A stretch of 64,000 nt of DNA, taken from assembly GCA_032209605.1 (NCBI GenBank), contig JASFXZ010000015.1, forward strand, positions 2,232,001 to 2,296,000, written 5' to 3'. The stretch comes from Mactromeris polynyma. Taxonomy: Eukaryota > Mollusca > Bivalvia > Venerida > Mactridae. Shown here piece by piece: positions 53,421 through 63,385 of the stretch. The position numbers were made by a program, and so were the translations under genes. The notes beneath the pieces were generated by a model. It was not told the DNA's origin. It made no database searches and was given only the letters and a program-made list of their open reading frames with translations. Positions within the stretch are counted from its first letter, which is position 1; every line of letters starts with the position of its first letter.

Positions 53421-55040
53421 GGTAGCTTTATATCTATATCACTCTGTTTCCGTTGGTTTATGTAGTAATCGGACATTTTAAATGCAGACAAAGTTTCATA
53501 CTTGAAGAATACCATACACAAAGTTTATCAGGCATGCATTTTTACAGATAACTGTACAGGGTATCCGGAAAGAAAGGTAACACTTTTATACTACAATAAC
53601 TTTCATTTATTACAAGATAAACATGCTAAACTGTGTACAATTTTAGGGCAAAGATAAAAGAAGTATTATTTTCACTCATTTAATTAAATTCTTGGAATAA
53701 TGGATATAGGGTCCAAAAGCGTCACAAAACATGCATGTATGTGGTAAAGTTGGCTCGACAATCGACGTTCGACAATCGACATATAAAAGTTCGACAGTCG
53801 ATAAATTCAGACTCTGAAAATTACGCACAAAATTTGAATGTCGAGCTAGTTCGGCGTTCAACATACCCATTCAAACTTAACGGAATTTAATCGCAAAACT
53901 TGAAAGTCGAGTGGGCTACATCCAGTGTTGTTGCTGCAGTGATAGTATTACTGAATAAACAATATTTGATCACGTTATGCAGATACAAAACTTAACGTAA
54001 ACAAAATATTAGCACTATATAGTGCAGATATTGTATTAGAAGTGGATTTCGGTATAGAAAGATGAATTTCGGTAAATTTACCTAAATTCAGTGAATTTCG
54101 GTGAGGTAACGTACCCATTATCGAAAGGTTAACCAATTTGCATCAAGGTAACAAACGTTTTTTGGTTGAAGAGAACTTGTGTTGGTTTAGTGGTTAACGT
54201 ATGATTTGACTGGTTTACACAACACGGCAAATAGCAAAGCTATGTTAGTACGGCTGCGCCGAAAATCATCAAGTTTATTTTTAATTTGAAGATATTTCAA
54301 AATACATTATTTTGTAATTTTTCGGACACATACAGAGTAATACAGTGCAGTCTTTGGTAACGCTTATTTATTGATGTTTTATTAACATTAATTTTAGGTT
54401 TCATGTTTGTTTAGGCAAGAAATGATCAAAAATGAGCACAGTATCACTTTAATCTATTATTCGTATAATTCGGATTTTAACTACAAATATTGATTCTTTG
54501 CAAATGCTTTTATAAATTTTGCAAATGGCATAATGATACACAATTGCCCGGGCGCGATAAACAATTCGACATTACATATCTTATCATGATGAAACAATTA
54601 TGATTTACACACAAGTATAGGTACGGAAGTATGTATGTAATTCATAAATGGCTTTCCCTCTAAATAGGGGCGACAATATAATAACACTTCTATACAACTG
54701 CATTTGGGGCCGATATGAAGTTAGCAGCAGTAGTAGCACTACCAGCAACATATTTACTGCATGGCTACTGCTTGTCACTATCTATTCTGTCTATATTGTT
54801 GTACTAGGCATTCATATTCATCTTGTTTGATGTTGAGTAGAATCTTAGCGTTTTCTGATATTTTCTACAGTTTTGGAGAGGCATGTTAGCAATGACTTTA
54901 TTACTTCTCATCATGTTTTTGAGATTTAGACATTAGCATTTTTATAGAATGTTAACTATTGTGCATGGAGTATCTTTACTTATCTCACAGCTGACAGTTC
55001 AAGTCAGTAAATTGTACTTTAAATACAACAATCCTTGTTG
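53421..55040. other. stretch without a supported gene
   Basis: Contains a possible single transposon-like end (TGTACAGGGTATCCGGAAAG, 53553) and a cluster of TCGACAATCGAC/GTCGA motifs at 53755-53920. The remainder is AT-rich with unsupported short frames. Confidence 0.3.
55018..55025 (+). promoter_or_regulatory. TATA-like box upstream of the Gly/Tyr-rich peptide gene
   Basis: TTTAAATA about 70 bases before the ATG at 55092 would place transcription near 55047 and give a short 5' UTR. A cag at 55084-55086 could instead mark an acceptor of a 5' UTR intron. Confidence 0.3.
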
Positions 55041-55091
55041 AGGTCGTAAATTGTTGTTACGTACTTGGTATAAACTTATTTCAGTATAATC

Positions 55092-55286
55092 ATGAAGTTG
55101 GCATTGATTGTGGTTCTGTTGGCTATTGCCAGCCTGGTGAGTAGCAGCCCATTGGAAAGCAGTGGCGGTTATGGCAATAGATATGGTCCAGTGTATGGCT
55201 ATGGCCACCATGTGTATCCGTATCCTGGAGGTTACCCTGGCTATGGTAGATATCCAGGGCGTGGCTATGGTTCAAACTATCGCTAG
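55092..55286 (+). CDS. small secreted Gly/Tyr/Pro-rich protein, 64 residues
   Basis: MKLALIVVLLAIASLVSSS is a clear signal peptide, with likely cleavage near residue 19. The mature 45 residues (PLESSGGYGNRYGPVYGYGH, then HVYPYPGGYPGYGRYPGRG) carry 11 tyrosines among many glycines and prolines, with no cysteines. The composition resembles shell-matrix (shematrin-like), byssal or other extracellular structural proteins of molluscs; the specific role is not determined. The frame ends in TAG. A possible 3' UTR intron donor (AG, GTAACA at 55333) and acceptor (ccatttcag, 55601) precede an AATAAA at 55670. Single-exon coding is assumed. Confidence 0.65.
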   Translation: MKLALIVVLLAIASLVSSSPLESSGGYGNRYGPVYGYGHHVYPYPGGYPGYGRYPGRGYGSNYR

Positions 55287-55689
55287 TAACAATCAAATAA
55301 TCATGGCGATCATGATAGATCATCGTCCATAGGTAACATTATTATGTTTAAATGTATTCATGTAACATTTCTTTCATAATTTGAGAATGGGTTTGTAATA
55401 TAAATAGTACATTTTGATTGCCTGAAGTAATCAGTCGTGCGAATCATCAAATGTCTTGGAATTAGTAAAGACTTTTGCAAGTCACATTAATTGTTAAAAA
55501 AAATCTTATGATAATATTTTCTGTACGAACCTAATGTTAGTTGCTTTAAAAACCTTGTCAAATTCTGACCTGTGATCCTAGCATTAACATTTTCCATTTC
55601 AGTTCATCCAGTGTTCGAAACCGGTGCTTTGAACAACTTGTTGACTATGGATTATTTAGTACTACTACAAATAAATACGTATAAACGTC

Positions 55690-57335
55690 ATGAACTTGCC
55701 CCTTTTTATTTTATCTTTGGCGTATAAAACATTATGTTGTTTTATTATTATATAAACGTGTATCATTCAATATGGGTTACAACCAAAGATAACGGTTTTT
55801 ACACAATGCCAAAAAACAATCTCCTGGTTACGGGGGACAACAAAAAGGAGACTTAATGCGTACAAACATGGGGGGGGGCGAAGGAGACACGAATACATAT
55901 ACAAACATGTAAAGAATTACTACAAAAAAAGGGGAAAAGGGACACAAGCAAGTATACATGATGGGTGGAGATGGAAGTACAGCCTTGAACGGTATGTGGC
56001 AAGAAACGCCAATTGATATACATGTATGTATAATTATCTCGTGACCTCTAGACGACATAAGTAATTGTGTCCGCAGTAAGAGTCGAAGTATACTAAATAT
56101 CAGTTCCGTCCTGTTTTATTACATAATAATTTGTACGGCAGGTTCGGTAAATGTCTGGTGACGTCGGCGTTGTTCACAATATACTCTCCGTTAGCATCAG
56201 GCACTTATTACAATACCTTCATATTCACCACGGTAGTGGAATCAAAGCGCTGTGTGACAACAATGTAAACGTTTATTTCCAGATGACTCTTCAACAAAAA
56301 GTGTGAAATAGAATCACAGGGAATGCATCATTCACACAACCTGGCCTCCACAAGGATTCCTATACCACGAAAATAAATAGAAAAAAATAGTAAAACTCGA
56401 ATTGAAGATGACATTAAATCGTGTACACGAAAACGGTATTTCTCAACTAATTTTAAATCGATAGTAGTAAATTAAAAAAAATCATTAGTTTGGATACGAA
56501 AAACACAAATGCACTATGAACAAAAACAACAACGGAGACAGCTATCACCATCATATAACAAAATGCTGTGAATTAAGTCATACTACAAATATTTTCTGGT
56601 CAAAAGAGATAACCCACCATTTTGTATTATTAGACGAACAAGTGAACGAACTCTCCAACCACCGTCATCAAACATAAATGACAAGAAACATGTCAACAAA
56701 CTAATACACAATACAAACAATGAATAAAAACGTCGAGCAGGAAAAGCACGAGGACAATGGAACACACACATATACAAACATTCCCTTACAACTCTACCAC
56801 CTGGAGACAAAAACAACATACATTTTAAATTACTTTTTTTGTGATTCATGAGTAGTACTTGGGCAACCGACTACATTGTCAGTGATCTAATAACATAGTC
56901 ATACTACAACAAGGTTATCAACATAATTCACAATGTACGACTGTTTAAAACCTCGTTATGTATGCTTGCATGAAATCACATTTCATAATTAACTTTGAAG
57001 AAAGACACAAAGCTGAATGACGTTCAAAACCTAAAACGCTTACATGAAAAGCTCGTGCACAAACACCTGCTAGCGACACATATCAGAGATATTCGACATT
57101 TATACGGGAAATTAATTCTCTAATATTTTATTGTATTCAATCGGAGCAAATTACATTGTACCATTACAAAGGACATACAATAAACAAAAATTAAAATCGG
57201 TAATATTGATTATTAGAGCGTATTTATTGCCAATTATTCGTATTTCTTCGTCATCTGAAACAATAGTCTGAAAAAAATAGTACTAAGAAACACCAAGTGT
57301 TACAGCAAATGAATAAAAGGTGCAATGTTCCCTTG
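55690..57335. repeat. dispersed-repeat debris, no supported gene
   Basis: 55830-56000 and 56300-56860 carry G-rich and ACA-rich blocks (GGGGACAACAAAAAGGAGAC, CAGGGAATGCATCATTCACA) that resemble the families at 4.6, 31.4 and 62.6 kb. Minus-strand frames here are repeat sequence. Confidence 0.35.
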
Positions 57336-57896
57336 CAGGGCCGTAGCTGGGCTGTTTTTGATGATACACACAACTGGGGAAGGTTCAAGGAGGGGTGCCA
57401 CCTTCGTTCGTATAGCGGGGAACGGGGTCCTTCCCCGGAAATATTTTGAACAGTCGAACACAAATGGTGAACTCTGATTATGTTTTGGATATCCACAGGA
57501 TTTTTTCACCAAAACCCGATTTAGGTTATTTGATATAGTTTGATATAAATGGAGTCGAAATTTTCATTTATTATATAGACTAATTATTTTTAAAACATAC
57601 AGCGTCCGTCATCATTCGCTGCAATATAAAACAAACATTAACATAACATTAGGCCTATATAGTAAAGTCAGTAAGAACTGACGCAAATAGTGTCATCAAT
57701 ATTCACATCCTCAATCCTCTTTTTCCGAGATATGGATTGGACGTATTGTGAATGAAAATTCTAAGCTGTGAATATTAGCTGTACTGTAACCCTTTAGCCC
57801 ATCAGCCTTCGATTTTTAATGCTGATTTAGAGTTTTTAGACTTTTGAAATTAATGATACGCACGGGCGTACGTGCGCATGCCTAGCTACGGGCCTG
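57336..57896. mobile_element. 561-bp TIR element with CAGGSCCGTAGCTRGGC ends
   Basis: The left end CAGGGCCGTAGCTGGGC and, on the minus strand, the right end CAGGCCCGTAGCTAGGC differ at two of 17 positions. The right end is followed inward by ATGCGCACGTACGCCCGTGC. No coding region; a superfamily could not be assigned. Confidence 0.6.
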
Positions 57897-58117
57897 AATA
57901 CTATATATAGAAGTACATTATGAGTTTAATATGTGGGTTGTATATATTTAACTTAGTTTTATAACATCACTTTATACAAAGACCCATTACCCACATGTAC
58001 ATATGTCTACTTTATTCGTAAAACAATGCAGATAGAGCGATATATGCAGACATTATCAATAGCAGGTTTAGTCTGGTACCCAGCGTATGGTAAGGGCAGG
58101 TAATCCAGGCTTTAGCA

Positions 58118-58735
58118 GGTTATACATGCATAAGACGAAACCGAAGGTAGGCGGTGTTTTTTGAAAACAAGCATGATAAGACAACTGAGTCAACTGTCTC
58201 AGCTAAATTTATCTTGTGTATTGATATTTGGATTTTGTTAACAATAAACCGAGCAGCTGATCATAATAAAGGATCATAACGGAAGGTTTGAAAAAATACA
58301 TTAATCTTGTTTATATGGAGTAATAATTCGAAACGATATTGGTGTTTAATATGAACATAATTAAAAGTGTGGAAATAATATCTAGATCTTGAGTTAGTAG
58401 TTCGAAATAATAGTGGTATATGATATGAATATTACAGTCGCTACATATTTTGGACAGGAGTCTAACTATAAACATAAAAAGCGTATGGATTTAATTCAGT
58501 ACGTAAAACTTGCATGCCACGAAATCGAAAGTAGACTGCGTTTTCTGAAAACAATAATGTAAAGAAATGTCAACTGTTTAATAAACCTTTATCATATGGA
58601 TACACCTATTACGCCAGTGCTTGTTATGGTTCAATTTTGCTTACATAAAAGAGAGCAGATGATCACAATATAGGATCATAAAGGAAGGTTTGATATAATA
58701 TACTGATCTTGATTAAACGACAGAAGTTTAACTGT
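58118..58735. repeat. diverged tandem duplication upstream of the TRIM-like gene
   Basis: 58120-58330 and about 58505-58735 share GAAACCGAAGGTAGGC / GAAATCGAAAGTAGAC, TTTTGAAAACAA / TTCTGAAAACAA, GAGCAGCTGATCATAATAAA / GAGCAGATGATCACAATATA and GGATCATAACGGAAGGTTTG / GGATCATAAAGGAAGGTTTG. The duplication ends about 130 bases before the TRIM-like start codon and may affect its promoter. Confidence 0.6.
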
Positions 58736-58806
58736 TAACATAAACAATGTATGGATTGAATTAGTTTATGTGTACGTACAATTACACAGGTATCGGCATA
58801 TATGTA

Positions 58807-58815
58807 TGATATAAA
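58807..58815 (+). promoter_or_regulatory. TATA-like element of the TRIM-like gene
   Basis: GATATAAACG lies about 55 bases before the ATG, with a second candidate GCATAAAAGG at 58831. Either would give a very short 5' UTR without an intron. Confidence 0.3.
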
Positions 58816-58867
58816 CGTAGAAGAAGTGGCATAAAAGGATAAACGGAAAGTCACACATTTCGTACAA

Positions 58868-60562
58868 ATGGCGGAAAACAAACAGGAAGTAGGTGGGCGT
58901 GTTGAAAGAATGTGTCAGCCGTGTTTATACAAAGACACCAAGCGTACAGCTGAGGTGTTTTGTCCGACATGCACTGAATTTCAATGTAATGATTGTACAA
59001 ACATACATAAAATGTACGCTTTCATAACAGATCACAAATTATTAAGTGTCAAAGAAGGTTTGTCCCAAGTTGGTACAAAGAATGTTGACATGAAAGGAAT
59101 TGATCTTTGTAAAAAGCACAATAAACGATTTAAATTCTACTGTGAAGACGACAAAGCATTAGCTTGCAGTATGTGTGCTATTATAGATCATAGAAAGTGC
59201 AATGATGTGTCCGAAATAGGAAATATCACCAAAGACGACCAGTGTGACAGATTGAGGGAAAAACTACAAACGGCAATAACAACGACGAAAGAAGCTGTTG
59301 AAAACTTAAATAAAGTAGAATCGTGTTTATCCAACGCCGTTCAGAGTGTACCATACAAACTTTCCAAAATGAGAACAAAACATACTCAGATGTTTGACGA
59401 CTTCGCCGAGAAAGTAACAAAAGTCGCAAACTCGTACCGGGATACAACAACAGCAGACTTGGCGAAAAGAAATCGTAATTGTGAAACCAAAATAGAGACT
59501 ATGAAAATTTCGTTCGAAACAATTGATAATATAGCAACAAACGGAACACCATCGCAAAAATTCATAACGGCGCACAGTATGACAGAAACAATACAAGATG
59601 AAGTGAAGAAAGCCGACTCGTTGTTCACTGACCTGTGGACATTAAACGTTTCGTGTAATTTCGACGAACAGTTTGATACATTGAGATCAAGTTTGCTTTG
59701 TGCAATGAAACCTGTTGAGTTTGAGATGAAATACAGCGTATATAAGAAAACAAAGCTGGAACCGATCGCTTCAATAGATTTAAAGCAGACGGGTGATGAT
59801 GTGGTAGAGCCAATGTACTGTGGTTTAGATTTTCTACCGGATGGTAGACTAGTGGTGGTGGATAGTATGAATAGTAAATGTTTGGTTTATGATGAGAATC
59901 TGAATCTGAAGTCCGCATACAAATTACCATTTTATCCTTATAGTGTAGTTGTTGTGTCTGACGAGGAGGTTGCTATAACATCGGGCGGTAACTCCAGACT
60001 GGACTTTCTTCATGTAAGTAAATCAAATGAAATAACATTGAATAGAACATGTAAGGTCAATGTTGCATACGATTCTATATGCATGAAGGATGATGAGAAC
60101 TTTGTTGTCAGTTCTGTAGATCACAATACACCAGTACGTATTGTATCAATTTCTGGTGAAGAGAAAGTCTTTGGTACTGTTTTTCCATCAAAGATATATC
60201 CAACTGACACAAGCTCGTGTACGTACATACGTGGTCAGGATAAAGTCGTGTTGACAGATAGAGATGCAGACACTGTATATATATACGACGTTAAGACAGG
60301 GGAGAGGGTTGTCATCAAGGATAAGCTTATCAAGGCACCATGTGGTGTAGCTGTTGGACCATGCGATCATTTGTTCGTCGGCAGTAACAGTACAAGCTCG
60401 TTAGTGGAGATTACTCCTGCAGGTCGTGTACTTTCATCATATCAGGTAGATATGAAGTACCCTCGTTATCTTGCTGTGTCCATGGACAGAGGAAGACTTG
60501 CTGTCTCAAACGCTTCAACTGGAACCTTCAAGTTAAAACTGTACCAACTACTATTAGAATAA
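58868..60562 (+). CDS. TRIM-like B-box / coiled-coil / beta-propeller protein, intronless, no RING
   Basis: 564 residues in one exon. Two zinc modules: B-box 1 with C16, C19, C32, C35, C40, C43, H47 and H56; B-box 2 with C81, H84, C92, D95, C100, C103 and H108. An amphipathic, Lys/Glu-rich region (about 125-255) fits the TRIM coiled coil. The C-terminal half (about 300-564) has repeated strand patterns such as LDFLPDGRLVVVDSMNSKCL and VAVGPCDHLFVGSNSTSSLV, like an NHL-type propeller. The RING finger that normally precedes the B-boxes is missing: the ORF starts 15 residues before B-box 1. Such tripartite genes act as ubiquitin-ligase-type or scaffold proteins in innate immunity or development; without a RING, direct ligase activity is doubtful. 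Start context CAAATGGCG is adequate. AATAAA overlaps the stop codon. Confidence 0.88.
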   Translation: MAENKQEVGGRVERMCQPCLYKDTKRTAEVFCPTCTEFQCNDCTNIHKMYAFITDHKLLSVKEGLSQVGTKNVDMKGIDLCKKHNKRFKFYCEDDKALACSMCAIIDHRKCNDVSEIGNITKDDQCDRLREKLQTAITTTKEAVENLNKVESCLSNAVQSVPYKLSKMRTKHTQMFDDFAEKVTKVANSYRDTTTADLAKRNRNCETKIETMKISFETIDNIATNGTPSQKFITAHSMTETIQDEVKKADSLFTDLWTLNVSCNFDEQFDTLRSSLLCAMKPVEFEMKYSVYKKTKLEPIASIDLKQTGDDVVEPMYCGLDFLPDGRLVVVDSMNSKCLVYDENLNLKSAYKLPFYPYSVVVVSDEEVAITSGGNSRLDFLHVSKSNEITLNRTCKVNVAYDSICMKDDENFVVSSVDHNTPVRIVSISGEEKVFGTVFPSKIYPTDTSSCTYIRGQDKVVLTDRDADTVYIYDVKTGERVVIKDKLIKAPCGVAVGPCDHLFVGSNSTSSLVEITPAGRVLSSYQVDMKYPRYLAVSMDRGRLAVSNASTGTFKLKLYQLLLE

Positions 60563-60599
60563 ACGGATGAGACATATTCATGGCATATGCAATGTATTT

Positions 60600-61530
60600 G
60601 AAGCAGTGCAGTGTTTAAAAATGATAAGACATTAATTGGAAACACCAATATAAAACCATCAGTGTAAATGAATCGGTGAATTATTCGGTGTACACATGTA
60701 AGTGAATTATTGATGCTCTTCGGGTTATCTTATCTATTCAATATGTTTGATATATTTCCCTTTAACTTGTGATATTTGTCATTTATTCATAGATTTGATA
60801 TGTTAACATGTAGACATTACAGGACAAGATTAACATCTTATAGTTATTTCTATTGTATAAGATGTTTTATGTGTTGGTATGTGTCAGAGGGTGTGAGTAA
60901 TTTATGTAACATTCATACTTCTGTACCTTTGCTTTTTGCTTGCATGATAATTCAAAAATTGTTATTTAACCGGATTTTTATGTTTCTTGTACTACATGTA
61001 TATTTATTTAATCATAATTGTCAATGTATTTTATATGGTAGATCATTGTACTTAATCGTGCAATGTCTGTTTCATGTGTGCGTGTATGTACATTGTATTT
61101 CCCTATGACAGGAACGGTTGAATTTTAGACCGTACGATACATTTAGGAAAGATAAGACTATACATAAATAAACAGTCTGATACATTACGACATGATTGAG
61201 GTACCGTATGACAACGATCCAGTCTTTTACGATACGATACCCTGCTCAATATGTGACTGTGAGATACGATACGACATTTCACGGTACTCAACAACTCGGC
61301 ACTTAACTTAATTACCAATCATTGTATCAACCATAACTCTACAAATAATAGTATCACCTACTATAAATATCATTTGATTAAATGCAGATTTGATTTCAAG
61401 GTTTCATGGAAACAGTTTGGTTAAATAAATAAAAAATTAAGGAAAATAAACAGTTTTTGTAATTTTCCCAAAACGCCGAAATTTGTGATATGACGTTTAT
61501 AGTACACGCGACGACTTCAAACAGACAAAC
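60600..61530. other. 3' flank of the TRIM-like gene without a further gene
   Basis: AT-rich. A plus-strand frame at 60776-61108 is Cys/His/Tyr-rich by composition only. 61120-61280 contains repeated TACGATACGATA-like motifs on both strands. No supported coding. Confidence 0.3.
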
Positions 61531-61635
61531 CTGTGTAATTGTAGCCATATAAGTTCTCAAAGTCTGGATACTCGAGGTCGGCTTTCCCGCGGGCTTCTGA
61601 AAAAGTATCACATACTCGGACTTCGTCTCTAGTGC
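61531..61635 (-). CDS. possible isolated exon, 35 residues, phase 1-1
   Basis: Acceptor ttcaacag and donor GTTTGTC bound 105 open bases on the minus strand encoding TRDEVRVCDTFSEARGKADL then EYPDFENLYGYNYTG. The composition is unlike repeat translation, and the exon is phase-symmetric. Neighbouring exons were not found in the window, so the gene would lie mainly to the right of 64,000 or have its 3' exons hidden to the left. No family recognised. Confidence 0.4.
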
Positions 61636-61939
61636 CTGTTGAAAATTGTGTAAAAGAACATATACCCTACATTAAATAGCAGGTGAATGTTCAGCATAGG
61701 TTAGGTAAATGATGTTGTTGTTATAGCATCATCCCGGACAAGTCTAAAATTCTGAAACTGAATTACTGGATCACATGTAGAATGTCAGGAACTAAATTTC
61801 CTACAACTTCAAACATATATTGAACTGCAGCAAATTACACATTCGGCTAATTGTATTGTGACATCAAAATATAGTTCATAGTAAGTGATGTTGGTGTGCA
61901 ATATAAACCAGTTACATTTGTGATGCGAGTTTTACAGAT

Positions 61940-62045
61940 GCCCGGTTATTTGCACGACCGATTGGGATTTGTGGTGGTGACTACGTGATCTGAGGCATAA
62001 TAACTGCATTGGTGATGCCGCCATAAAATACAGGTTCGGATCCCA
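61940..62045 (+). mobile_element. degraded tRNA-like SINE head
   Basis: GTGACTACGTGATCTGAGGC and GGTTCGGATCCCAG have A-box/B-box-like spacing. The A-box match is poor. Weak call. Confidence 0.3.
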
Positions 62046-62639
62046 GTCTGTATTTTATATACTAAATACTGAACAACAGCATAATAAAATGATAGCATTT
62101 TGTAGTGACTATTTACAGAAGATTGCCATTTTTACTATTATAAAAAACTAAGAGAACTGCAAAAACAGCAGCAGAAAAGCTGATGCTTTTTTCAAAGCTA
62201 CTCACCGACATATCACCTGCAGTTGTGAAGAGAAATGGACTCTTGTCATTTATACTGACAGCTTCCCCTCACATCTTTATTTGCTACAAACTACACATTT
62301 CTTTGCTCTATCTGGGATGAGAATAGAAGTACGCATAAATTGACTTTGTAGGCAGTTTCTAAACATTAAAATCAATTAACCATTAAGCATACAATTTCAT
62401 ACACATTGAGATGGAATGTAACAAAGTACGAGATGGAACTATATGATGTATAAGTTTAGTCTGGATTTAACTCTCAACTAATGAAACACTAAACAAAGAG
62501 GGTAACTGTTGGAAATGCACCTTACAGCTCGACGCTGGACACTCAAGTTGAAATGCGATTCATTTATTTAAGATCCAGTTCACATCAAGCGAGACATAAG
62601 ATGAGCTAATTTCGAAAACATTCATTCAATCAAATATCA

Positions 62640-62960
62640 CAATTTTGTGACACCACACAGATCACCGGGAAAACAACAGTCTACACAACATGTACGGGAA
62701 TAGGTCTGGCCGACATCAAATCATGTACGGGAATAGGTCTGGCCGACATCAAAACAACGAAGCACAAATGAGGGGACCATCAAGGGAAAACATTACACAA
62801 TGTAATACATCACCGAACACGTCAAGAAAGTCCGTAATAATAGGCCAAAAGGGGAAGAAAATAACATGAATATTAAATAAAGTAAAAGAACTGCACATTG
62901 GACTAAACGTACATCTATAAAAGGTGCAAGGGTAGACATGTGTCGATGTTTTGCTGTACC
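62640..62960. repeat. dispersed-repeat block with a 36-bp tandem duplication
   Basis: ATGTACGGGAATAGGTCTGG followed by CCGACATCAAA occurs twice in tandem (about 62690-62755). The flanks, GATCACCGGGAAAACAACAG and AATAATAGGCCAAAAGGGG, resemble the family at 31.7 kb. No coding content. Confidence 0.5.
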
Positions 62961-62974
62961 AACACCTAGAATTA

Positions 62975-63152
62975 CAGTAAATCCTCACTTAAAGACCACC
63001 TCAATAATAAGACCACTTCGAAATTAAGAACACAATTTCCAAGTCCATTTGCACTGCTTTGCTTTTTATTTAACATCAACATTAAGACCACCTCAATAAG
63101 TAGACCAGTTTTCACGAGTCCCAATGGTGGTAGTATAAGTGAGGTTTTACTG
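62975..63152. mobile_element. 178-bp CAGT MITE, copy 2
   Basis: Flanked by TA on both sides (62973-62974, 63153-63154). Ends CAGTAAATCCTCACTTAAAG and, on the minus strand, CAGTAAAACCTCACTTATAC. Reversed relative to 53243-53418, sharing TATTGAGGTGGTCTTAATGT and ATTGGGACTC segments. Confidence 0.75.
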
Positions 63153-63316
63153 TACAGGTATTACATAATCATTGTTTTGAAGACCATCCAATCCAGACAA
63201 AACGCAGGTGACAATGTATATTGTCTAAGATATTGGGTAATATCGTGATAACTCTTTATTATATCTAGCAGGCGTCCTTATGGTGATATCTTATGTATAG
63301 GTTATAGCTCATGTTT

Positions 63317-63385
63317 TGGAATTATAAGCAAATTAAGTGCAAGGGAGCGTTAGCGACCGCAGCACTTAATTTGTTTATAATTCCA
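63317..63385. repeat. 24-bp snap-back palindrome with a GC-richer loop
   Basis: Arms 63317-63340 and 63362-63385 are inverse complements with one mismatch in 24 bases (TGGAATTATAAGCAAATTAA, then GTGC). The 21-base loop is AAGGGAGCGTTAGCGACCGCA, much richer in GC than its surroundings. It may be a foldback element or cruciform. Confidence 0.7.

Noticed and set aside
59625..59930. Antisense frames within the TRIM-like gene
   Set aside because: Shadow frames of a well-supported coding sequence.
60776..61108. 110-codon plus-strand frame after the TRIM-like gene
   Set aside because: Cys/Tyr/Phe-rich from AT-rich 3' flank; no signal peptide, cysteine framework or conserved motif recognised.
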